Assembly: GCA_964389025.1 (NCBI GenBank)
Contig: CAYMCQ010000069.1
Location: forward strand, 1-23,313
Reading direction: 5' to 3'
DNA: 23,313 nucleotides
Origin: CAYMCQ01 sp964389025
Lineage (GTDB): Bacteria; Verrucomicrobiota; Verrucomicrobiia; Limisphaerales; CAYMCQ01
Made by a program: the position numbers and the translations under genes. Below, piece after piece: positions 16,872 to 23,313 of this stretch. The first letter of the stretch is position 1. The number at the start of each line of letters is the position of its first letter. The notes beneath the pieces are model-generated. The model did not search any database. It saw only the letters and a list, made by a program, of their open reading frames with translations, and was not told the origin of the DNA.

Positions 16872-18353
16872 TTACGCCAGAATCTCAGTCAGCACTTCCC
16901 CATGCACGTCCGTCAGCCGGCGCTCGATGCCGTTGTGGTAGTAACTCAACCGTTCGTGGTCTATCCCCAGCAGGTGAAGGATTGTCGCGTGGAGATCGTA
17001 AATCGTCGCGATGTTCTGCACCGCCTTGTAGCCGAACTCGTCCGTCGCGCCGTGGCTGAAGCCTTTTTTCACGCCCGCGCCGGTCAACCAGACCGTGAAT
17101 CCGTGCGGATTGTGGTCACGCCCGTTCGCGCCTTTTTGGAACGTCGGCATGCGACCGAATTCCGTCACCCAGACCACGAGCGTGTGATCGAGCAGGCCGC
17201 GCGCTTTCATGTCCTTGAGCAGCGCCGCGCAGGGTTGGTCGAGGATTGGCGCATGAATGTCGTATTGGGCCTTCAACGTCTTGTGGCCGTCCCAATTCCC
17301 GACGCCCTCGCCCATTGCATAAGCGCCGTTGAAGAGTTGCACGAAACGCACTCCGCGCTCGACGAGCCGCCGCGCGAGCAGGCAGTTGCGCGCGAACCCG
17401 GCCTTGAGTTTGTTGCTGTCGTTCACACCGTAAAGTTCAAGCGTGGCCTTGCTTTCCTTGTTGAACTCGCCGACCTCGGCGGCGCTGAGTTGCATCTTCG
17501 CCGCAAGTTCGTAACTGGAAATGCGCGCAAGCAGCTCGCTGTCGCCGGGATGACGGGCAAGGTGGCGGTCATTGAGAAATTTCAGGAAATCGCGCGTGCC
17601 GGATTCGGCAGCCGGCGAAATCCCTTTCGGTGTGTCGAGATTGGGAATGGGCTTGTCAGCGTTGAACGGCGTGCCTTGAAACACCGGCGGCAGAAACGCG
17701 GAGTTCCAATGATTTGGCCCAACCTGCGGCACACCGCGCGGATCGGGGATCGCCACAAACGCCGGCAAGTCCTGATTCTCCGTGCCCAGCGCGTAGCTGA
17801 CCCACGAACCGACGCTGGGAAAACCGTCAAGAATGTAACCCGTGCCCATCTGGTTTTCCGCCGGGCCGTGCGTGTTCGACTTCGCCGTCATCGAGTGGAT
17901 GAAGCACAGGTCGTCGGCCAGTTCCGCGAGATTCGGCAGCATTTCGGAAATCATCTTCCCGGACTGGCCGCGCGGCTTGAATTCCCAGTGCGGCTTCGCG
18001 AGGTTTCCGTTCTCGCCCTGGAACGTGATGAGTTTGTCCATGCCCGGCATCGGCTGGCCGTGGCGCTTGATCAACTCCGGTTTGTAGTCCCACGTTTCGA
18101 GATGCGCGCACGCGCCCGAGCAGAAAATGACCACCACGTTTTTCGCCTTCGCCGCGAAGTGCGGCGGACGCGGCGCGTTCGGATGCTCCGGCGACCACTG
18201 AGGGCGAATCGGTGGCTTGTCGGCTCCGAGGAGCTTTTGCTCCGCGAGCAGCGCGAGCAACGCAATGCCGCCAAGCCCCGTGCCGCCGTGGCGCAAAAAA
18301 TCGCGGCGGTTGAGCAGCCAGCGGCCGGCGTTGGAGAGCGTGTCGTCTTTCAT
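16872..18353 (-). CDS. DUF1501 family protein with Tat signal (pair 2)
   Basis: This 493-residue protein has LLNRRDFLRHGGTGLGGIALLALL at residues 13-36, a clear twin-arginine signal (NRRDFLR). The core shows KNVVVIFCSGACAHLETWDYKPELI, FARNCLLARRLVERGVRFVQLFNGAY and LVVWVTEFGRMP...GRDHNPHGFTVWLTGAG. The SQLD of pair 1 is replaced by AHLE, so one likely metal-binding Asp is Glu here. Otherwise it is full length and resembles its pair 1 counterpart only moderately, so the duplication is old. ATG 18353 starts 3 bp after the upstream gene's stop, implying one operon. The start is supported by the usual short N-terminal region before the Tat motif. Function is unknown; an extracytoplasmic hydrolase is an inference from the fold. 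Confidence 0.88.
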   Translation of the reverse strand: MKDDTLSNAGRWLLNRRDFLRHGGTGLGGIALLALLAEQKLLGADKPPIRPQWSPEHPNAPRPPHFAAKAKNVVVIFCSGACAHLETWDYKPELIKRHGQPMPGMDKLITFQGENGNLAKPHWEFKPRGQSGKMISEMLPNLAELADDLCFIHSMTAKSNTHGPAENQMGTGYILDGFPSVGSWVSYALGTENQDLPAFVAIPDPRGVPQVGPNHWNSAFLPPVFQGTPFNADKPIPNLDTPKGISPAAESGTRDFLKFLNDRHLARHPGDSELLARISSYELAAKMQLSAAEVGEFNKESKATLELYGVNDSNKLKAGFARNCLLARRLVERGVRFVQLFNGAYAMGEGVGNWDGHKTLKAQYDIHAPILDQPCAALLKDMKARGLLDHTLVVWVTEFGRMPTFQKGANGRDHNPHGFTVWLTGAGVKKGFSHGATDEFGYKAVQNIATIYDLHATILHLLGIDHERLSYYHNGIERRLTDVHGEVLTEILA

Positions 18354-18356
18354 GCT

Positions 18357-21311
18357 TCAGAAAGTGTAAACAAATTCGTTCGCATTGAAGAGCGCGCGGC
18401 AGAACACCGGCAGCCCTTGCGCACGAATCAATTTCACGGACGCGTTTACCTCGGCGCGATCCGGTTCGCGCTGGAATGCGAGCGCGAAAGCGCGGCGCAC
18501 CTGGGCCTTAGCATCCGGGCCGGCTTCTTTTTCCAGTCGCTCGGCGAGCAAGCCCGCCTGCTGCATCATGAAGCCGCTGTTCAACAGGTTCAGCGCCTGC
18601 AATGGCGTCGTGCTGCGCGTGCGCTTGGGCGCGATCTGGCCGCCGTCAGGACAATCGAACACGCCGAACACTCCATCAGGCCGCTGGCGCACCACTGTGC
18701 CGTAAATCATCCGCCGAAAAGTTTCCGGACCGAATTCCTGCTTCGGCGCATAAACGCGGACATAATTGTCATTCGGCTCGAAGAAACTAAAACCCGGGCC
18801 GCCGATCTGTAAATCCAGTTTGCCGCTGACGGCGAGGATCATGTCGCGAATCGGTTCGGCTTCGAGGCGGCGCGGCGGAAAGCGCCAGAGCAGCCGCGAA
18901 GCGGCGTCCACCGCGAGACATTCCTTGCGCGCGTCGCTCGCCTGCCGGTAAGTCGCGCTGGTGACGATGAGACGTTGGATGTGTTTGATGGACCAACTTT
19001 GCGTCACAGCCTCCTTGCCTTTGCTGCTACGAGTCGGTTGCATGAATTCCGCCGCCAGCCAGTCGAGCAACTCGGGATGTGTCGGGCGAGCGCCATTCGC
19101 GCCGAAGTCGCTTGGCGTGTTCACGAGTCCCTCGCCAAAGTGATATTGCCAGAGGCGGTTCACCAGCACACGCGCCGTGAGTGGATTCGCCGGGTCGGCG
19201 ATCCACTGCGCGAGGGTGAGGCGACGCAGTTGATTCTCGTTGAGGTCATGCCCTTGCGCGTGTGCCGGCGTGCCGGCGTCACGAGAGTGGGATTCAAACT
19301 TCACCGGAATGATGCCGAGCGCGCCGGGCGAAATCACTTCGCGTTGCTGCATCGGGTCGCCTCGGTGAAACCGATACGTCGGCTCTGGTTTGTTCGTGAA
19401 CGTGCCTGCGTAAATCATCCCGGCTCGTGCCAGTTCTGCGATGCGTGATTCCTGATTCTTGCGTTCTGACTGCAACTTTTTCACCTCGTCAACCTTGTCG
19501 GGCTTGAGTCCGGCCAAGCTGACGGATGGCTCCTCTTTTACGCCCGGCTTATAGGTCTGGCGATCTGCAGACGACGCGACGACATGCCAATCGTTCGAGC
19601 CGGTCGCCACCTCGATGCGATAGTCCGTCGGCAGCCGGTCGGTGAATTTTTGTTCGCCGTCGCGTCCCCACACAATGCGGTTGATGGCAACCGTCTCCGC
19701 GAATTCGAGTTCCACCCAACCTTTGCCGCGCTCGTTGGAAATCCAGCTTCGGCTGTTGCCACGCTTGCCGTCATTGATGTGTTCGAGGCGGTGAATTTCC
19801 GAATTTGGAAAAACGCTCGACGAACTCGCCTTCGTGCCAGCGGTCGCCAGCGCGATGTTAGTCGCGGGCGTGTCGGTAGTGTAAACCTCCAGTTCGTCAA
19901 TGCACGGTTCAGCGTCGGTCGTCTGGTTCACAGTGAAGCGCAACCGGCGCGCGGTGGTGGGCACAAATCGCTCCGTGTTTTGCCGCGCGTTGACGGGAGC
20001 GCGCAACAGATTTGTGTCCACCTGACCAACCTGCGCCAGCGGCTCGAAGTCGGCGAGCTTGGCGTCAATTTCCTTGAGGCGCTGGCGGTTTTGCTCCAGT
20101 TCCTTCCCCTTCGCTTCGGCTTCCGGCGTCTTGAGACGGCGCTCTCCGTGGCGCACGCCCTCGAAGACGGCCTTGAGAGAGTAATAATCCTTCTGCGGAA
20201 TCGGATCGAATTTGTGATTGTGACAACGCGCGCACCCAACCGTCAGGCCGAGGAACGCGCTGCCCGTGGTGCTGACCATGTCGTGCAACTCATCCGCGCG
20301 TTGGTTCGATGTGAGCACCGGATCGGGGCTTTTCACCAGATCATCCGGCCCCGCGACAAGAAAGCCCGTCGCGGTGTCTTCGCCAAAGACGTCGCCGGCG
20401 ATCTGTTCGAGGATGAAACGATCGTAAGGCTTGTCCTCGTTGAAGGCGCGGATCACGTAATCGCGATACGGCCAGGCGTTGGGGCGCGGCGTGTTCACCT
20501 CGAAGCCGGTGGTTTCGGCGAAGCGCACCACGTCGAGCCAATGCCGCGCCCAGCGTTCGCCATAGCGAGGCGAGGCGAGGAGCCTGTCCACAAGCCGCTC
20601 GTAGGCATCGGGCGACTTGTCCTTCTCGAACGCGCCTGCCTCTTCCGGCGTCGGCGGCAGGCCGATCAGGTCGAAGTAAAGCCGGCGGACCAGCGTGCGA
20701 CGGTCGGCCTCGCGTGAAGGCTTGAGTTTCTTATCGGCGAGCTTGGCGAGTATGAAATTGTCTATCGTGTTTCTGGCCTGCGCCGCTCGAAGCGAGACCG
20801 CAGGCGGGCGCGGCTTGGTGACGGGCGTGAAGCACCAATGGTTAAGTCTTGAGTCTTGAGTCGAAAGGCTCGAGTCCGGCCAGACCGCGCCTTGGTCAAT
20901 CCACGCGCGCAGCACGCCGATTTGTTCCGCCGTCAGCCGCTCGCCTTTTTTCGGCATCACTTTGCCCTCGACCAATCCTCCGACGAAATGAATCAGCAAA
21001 CTCTCGGAACTTTTTCCCGGAACAATCGCCGGCCCAAGCTCGCCGCCTTTCAGCGCGGCGGTTTTGTCATCGAGACGGAACTCCGCTTTCTGTTTCGTCG
21101 CGCCGTGGCATTGATGACAACTGGAAGAAAAAATCGGCTGAACATCGCGGACGAAATCAATCTGCCTGTTCGCCGGCGGCGGGAGTTTTGACACGTCCAC
21201 AGCCGCGCGGGACAAACCCGGAAATGCGACCATCAAAATCGCGACCGCAACGAAAGGCATCGTGCGGCAAACGAAATTCACGAGCGAATCTGACTCCGGC
21301 TGGTGCGGCAT
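18357..21311 (-). CDS. PSCyt1-DUF1549-DUF1553 exported protein with F5/8 type C-like insert (pair 2)
   Basis: This 984-residue protein begins with a hydrophobic signal (FVAVAILMVAFPGLSRA at about 20-36). The cytochrome domain has CHQCH at 65-69 and candidate axial Met119. DUF1549 spans about 180-400 with CARCHNHKFDP from Cys360. A discoidin-like (F5/8 type C) module lies at about 455-605, with INDGKRGNSRSWISNERGKG and WVELEFAETVAINRIVWGRD, suggesting carbohydrate or surface binding. DUF1553 is at the C-terminus and includes RRLTLAQWIADPANPLTARVLVNRLW. ATG 21260 (MPFVAVAILM) is an alternative start with a shorter N-terminus. Residues SSLSTQDSRL (about 147-156) are encoded by a tandem AGTCTTG heptamer lying exactly between the conserved cytochrome domain and the divergent remainder. 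Function is unknown; it is co-transcribed with DUF1501. Confidence 0.9.
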   Translation of the reverse strand: MPHQPESDSLVNFVCRTMPFVAVAILMVAFPGLSRAAVDVSKLPPPANRQIDFVRDVQPIFSSSCHQCHGATKQKAEFRLDDKTAALKGGELGPAIVPGKSSESLLIHFVGGLVEGKVMPKKGERLTAEQIGVLRAWIDQGAVWPDSSLSTQDSRLNHWCFTPVTKPRPPAVSLRAAQARNTIDNFILAKLADKKLKPSREADRRTLVRRLYFDLIGLPPTPEEAGAFEKDKSPDAYERLVDRLLASPRYGERWARHWLDVVRFAETTGFEVNTPRPNAWPYRDYVIRAFNEDKPYDRFILEQIAGDVFGEDTATGFLVAGPDDLVKSPDPVLTSNQRADELHDMVSTTGSAFLGLTVGCARCHNHKFDPIPQKDYYSLKAVFEGVRHGERRLKTPEAEAKGKELEQNRQRLKEIDAKLADFEPLAQVGQVDTNLLRAPVNARQNTERFVPTTARRLRFTVNQTTDAEPCIDELEVYTTDTPATNIALATAGTKASSSSVFPNSEIHRLEHINDGKRGNSRSWISNERGKGWVELEFAETVAINRIVWGRDGEQKFTDRLPTDYRIEVATGSNDWHVVASSADRQTYKPGVKEEPSVSLAGLKPDKVDEVKKLQSERKNQESRIAELARAGMIYAGTFTNKPEPTYRFHRGDPMQQREVISPGALGIIPVKFESHSRDAGTPAHAQGHDLNENQLRRLTLAQWIADPANPLTARVLVNRLWQYHFGEGLVNTPSDFGANGARPTHPELLDWLAAEFMQPTRSSKGKEAVTQSWSIKHIQRLIVTSATYRQASDARKECLAVDAASRLLWRFPPRRLEAEPIRDMILAVSGKLDLQIGGPGFSFFEPNDNYVRVYAPKQEFGPETFRRMIYGTVVRQRPDGVFGVFDCPDGGQIAPKRTRSTTPLQALNLLNSGFMMQQAGLLAERLEKEAGPDAKAQVRRAFALAFQREPDRAEVNASVKLIRAQGLPVFCRALFNANEFVYTF
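20844..20862. repeat. Tandem AGTCTTG heptamer inside a CDS
   Basis: AAGTCTTGAGTCTTGAGTC contains about 2.5 units of a 7-bp repeat. A weak inverted partner, GCTCGAGTCC, follows at about 20869-20878. It encodes the linker between the cytochrome and DUF1549 domains, where the paralogue at 13590-16691 has the unrelated AKPAQDPRL. It resembles the heptamer-built arms of the intergenic repeats in this window. Confidence 0.6.
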
Positions 21312-21462
21312 AATTGAGCGTTAAACGAAAGGATGAGGCTAAATGCAGAGTGCCACAAGAAAACTTTGATTGAGGCGGCGGTTGCGTGTTGACTCAGGAA
21401 AAATGTTGCCGACCAGAGGAGTTAAACCAGGGGTTTGATTCATTCGGAGAAAGTTTATCTGC

Positions 21463-22428
21463 GTGACATTGCTGAACCGAACCCGCATAAGAAAGCGCGT
21501 GAACACAATCTTTCAACCACCTCGCCGTGCATCTTCCCTGCTCGCGGTCAGTCTGTTCGCTTTGAACTGCGCCGCGCTGGCGGCGGCATCGCCATTTGCT
21601 TTCCACGAAATCAGCCCGGCATCGCTCGAATTGACCGAGAACGGCAAGCCGGTTTTCGTCTATAACTTTGGCGGTATCCTGGCCGCGGGTGTTCCGGAAG
21701 AAACGCGTCGCTCCACTTACCTGCATCCGGTCTATGCGCCCGACGGCACGGTGTTGACCGATGATTTTAACCCGGACCATCGGCATCACCGCGGCATTTT
21801 CTGGGCATGGGCTTCAGTGACGTTTGACGGCAAGACTGGTGACGTGTGGAACTTGAAAGGGAAAGGCTTCCACCAGAGATTTGTGCGCTGGACGGCGCGC
21901 GAAACCAACGGCCCGGTGGCGCGGCTGGCGGTCGAGAACGGCTGGTTCGACGGCGAGCGCAAGTTCGTGAAGGAAGACGTGGACATCCGCATCCATCCCA
22001 CCGCCAACGAACGCCGCGAACTGGATTTCACGCTGTGCCTTGAGGCCATCGAGAAACCGGTGGTGATTGTCGGAACGTCGGAAGGCAAGAAAGGCTACGG
22101 CGGTTTTGCGTTCCGCACCGCGCCCCGCGATGGCGGCGCGGCGAAGACAATCATCCGCACCGATGAGGGCGTTTCCGAACAGGACGGCGTGTTGGCGCGG
22201 CATCCGTGGGCGGAAATCCTCGGCACGTTCCAGGGAAAGAAGGAAGCGATCCGCGTGGAAGACGATGCGTCCAATCCCGGCTACCCGAAGAACGGCTGGC
22301 TGATGCGGCACTCGTTTGCGCTCCTCAACGTTTCCTATCCCGGCCTCGAACCGATCACGCTAGAGCCGGGCAAACCGCTCGTGCTGAAATACCGCGTGAT
22401 CCTGTCCTCGGGCAAGGCGGCGGAATAA
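21463..22428 (+). CDS. DUF6807 (PmoA-like) family exported protein
   Basis: This 321-residue protein belongs to the family labelled PmoA/DUF6807, common in Verrucomicrobia and Planctomycetes next to carbohydrate-utilisation genes; it is unrelated to the particulate methane monooxygenase subunit in any demonstrated way. The hallmark is TYLHPVYAPDGTVLTDDFNPDHRHHRGIFW (residues 85-114 region), with a His cluster at 106-109. Later strands include DVWNLKGKGF and HSFALLNVSYPGLEPI. Residues 22-42 form a signal peptide (SSLLAVSLFALNCAALAA). The start is GTG 21463, with GGAGAAAG at 21446-21453 as a well-spaced Shine-Dalgarno; GTG 21499 is an alternative. It is divergent from the pair 2 genes, with 151 bp between holding both promoters, and is followed after 109 bp by a Gfo/Idh/MocA gene, probably in one operon. 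Confidence 0.85.
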   Translation: MTLLNRTRIRKRVNTIFQPPRRASSLLAVSLFALNCAALAAASPFAFHEISPASLELTENGKPVFVYNFGGILAAGVPEETRRSTYLHPVYAPDGTVLTDDFNPDHRHHRGIFWAWASVTFDGKTGDVWNLKGKGFHQRFVRWTARETNGPVARLAVENGWFDGERKFVKEDVDIRIHPTANERRELDFTLCLEAIEKPVVIVGTSEGKKGYGGFAFRTAPRDGGAAKTIIRTDEGVSEQDGVLARHPWAEILGTFQGKKEAIRVEDDASNPGYPKNGWLMRHSFALLNVSYPGLEPITLEPGKPLVLKYRVILSSGKAAE

Positions 22429-22458
22429 CCGTTCTCCGCTGCGCGAAGTTTATTTCTG

Positions 22459-22476
22459 CCCCGAAAGCTTTCGGGG
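22459..22476. repeat. 18-bp perfect palindrome CCCCGAAAGCTTTCGGGG, copy 2
   Basis: It lies 30 bp after the stop of the DUF6807 gene. It is identical to 16833-16850 and in the same orientation relative to the upstream gene. It occupies the 109-bp gap before the oxidoreductase gene. Confidence 0.8.
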
Positions 22477-22537
22477 TTGCGCCCAAAACCGTCGGCTCTT
22501 AAAATCCGAACACAGAACACCGAGTGAAAAAACTTTT

Positions 22538-23313
22538 ATGAACACGAACTCCAACTCACAAAAGCCCGGCAACGGCAAAACCAGTCGGCGCAGTTTCATC
22601 GCCCACACATCTGCGGGCGTCGCGGCGTTCAGCATCGTGCCCAGTTTCGTGATTGGCGCGCGCGGTCAAACGCCGCCGAGTGGCAAGCTCAACATCGCCG
22701 CCGTGGGCGTGGGCGGGATGGGACGGAACAACCTCAGCAAGCTTGCGGCCGCGGGCGAAAACATCGTGGCGTTGTGCGACGTGGATGCCGGCGAACGCGC
22801 TGCCAAAATCATCAAGCTGTATCCGAACGCGAAAGTTTACCGCGATTACCGCGTGATGCTCGAAAAGCAAAAGGACATTGACGCCGTCATCGTCGCGACG
22901 CCGGACCACACGCATGGCGTGATCGGCATGGCGGTCATCAAGGCGGGCAAACACATCTACATGCAGAAACCGCTGGCGCATTCCATTTTCGAAACACGCA
23001 AGCTGACCGAGGCCGCCCGCGAACACAAAGTCATCACGCAGATGGGCAACCAGGGACATTCCGGCGAAGGCGCGCGGCAGATTTGCGAATGGATCTGGAG
23101 CGGCGCAATCGGCGCGGTGAAGGAAGTTCACGCGTGGACGAATCGTCCGGTCTGGCCGCAAGGCGTCGAAGTCGAGCGACCAAAGGAAACTCCGCCTGTG
23201 CCCGCCGATCTGGATTGGGACATGTGGATCGGCCCGGCGGCGATGCGTCCGTATCATCCGACCTATGCGCCGAGCAAATGGCGCGCGTGGTGGGATTTCG
23301 GCACCGGCTCGCT
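22538..23313 (+). CDS. Gfo/Idh/MocA family oxidoreductase with Tat signal, 3' truncated by window edge
   Basis: ATG 22538-22540 opens a frame that stays open to the end of the window (258 codons visible). A twin-arginine signal, TSRRSFIAHTSAGVAAFS, is at residues 15-32. The NAD(P)-binding Rossmann motif is GVGVGGMG within 55-62, followed by acidic CDVDAG at 80-85. Conserved TPDHTH is at 121-126. MQKPLAH (142-148) takes the place of the usual EKP catalytic motif; QKP is the common variant in exported Verrucomicrobia/Planctomycetes members. These enzymes oxidise or reduce sugars using tightly held NAD(P) or act in glycoside cleavage; the substrate is undetermined. An operon with the DUF6807 gene upstream is likely. 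No strong ribosome-binding site is visible (CCGAGTGAAAAAAC precedes the ATG). Confidence 0.92.
   Translation, partial: MNTNSNSQKPGNGKTSRRSFIAHTSAGVAAFSIVPSFVIGARGQTPPSGKLNIAAVGVGGMGRNNLSKLAAAGENIVALCDVDAGERAAKIIKLYPNAKVYRDYRVMLEKQKDIDAVIVATPDHTHGVIGMAVIKAGKHIYMQKPLAHSIFETRKLTEAAREHKVITQMGNQGHSGEGARQICEWIWSGAIGAVKEVHAWTNRPVWPQGVEVERPKETPPVPADLDWDMWIGPAAMRPYHPTYAPSKWRAWWDFGTGS

Noticed and set aside
16902..18812. Long open frame on the plus strand (636 codons)
   Set aside because: It is antisense to the DUF1501 gene and the end of the neighbouring DUF1553 gene; composition is Arg/His/Val-rich with no domain, as expected from the complement of GC-rich coding DNA.
19584..20717. Long open frame on the plus strand (377 codons)
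   Set aside because: Antisense shadow of the DUF1549/DUF1553 gene with low-complexity Arg-rich translation.
21463..22428. Methane monooxygenase subunit PmoA
   Set aside because: The name is a family label only; the protein is soluble with a signal peptide and HxHH cluster, without the membrane helices of particulate methane monooxygenase.
22556..23257. Minus-strand open frame (233 codons) near the window end
   Set aside because: The plus strand here encodes a Gfo/Idh/MocA oxidoreductase with Tat motif, Rossmann motif and QKP; the opposite frame shows no family signature.

Overview
The window looks like chromosome from a Verrucomicrobiota bacterium, perhaps near the Pedosphaera/Limisphaerales lineage. 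The evidence is two tandem pairs of PSCyt1-DUF1549-DUF1553 and Tat-exported DUF1501 genes, a DUF6807 (PmoA-like) gene next to a Tat-exported Gfo/Idh/MocA oxidoreductase with the QKP variant motif, moderately high GC, and many short repetitive hairpin elements between genes. Taxonomy is inferred from gene content only.

Layout. 1-2751 (+): the 3' end of a LOG-family gene, then a CUT2-type sugar ABC permease and its lipoprotein substrate-binding protein. 2929-7032 (-): an MMPL/RND-type exporter, yebC and a ybjQ-like gene. 7033-7447: a gene-free gap with a dense hairpin cluster. 7448-7891 (+): a small AT-richer membrane protein of unknown function. 7912-8740: a vapBC-type toxin-antitoxin module with a frameshifted toxin, flanked by a 59-bp direct repeat copied from the 3' end of dprA. 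8669-12078 (-): dprA, a HAD phosphatase, prfA and rpmE. 12133-21311 (-): two exported DUF1549/DUF1553 plus DUF1501 pairs. 21463-23313 (+): the DUF6807 gene and the start of a Gfo/Idh/MocA oxidoreductase, divergent from the previous block.

How the genes work together. The permease and binding protein are translationally coupled (ATGA overlap) and belong to a sugar or autoinducer importer whose ATPase is not in view. The toxin and antitoxin also overlap by ATGA and have a palindromic operator candidate. Each large c-type-cytochrome-like protein is co-directional with a DUF1501 partner and both are predicted to be exported, so they probably act together outside the cytoplasm. The DUF6807 and oxidoreductase genes probably form a carbohydrate-modification operon.

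The most unusual aspect is the repeat content. At least seven unrelated families of short inverted or hairpin elements occupy the small gaps, several of them built from 7-10 bp tandem units. One lies in frame inside the signal peptide of the substrate-binding lipoprotein and supplies most of its hydrophobic core. Another supplies the stop codon of the HAD gene. A heptamer repeat sits exactly where the two cytochrome-like paralogues switch from about 89% identity to strong divergence.
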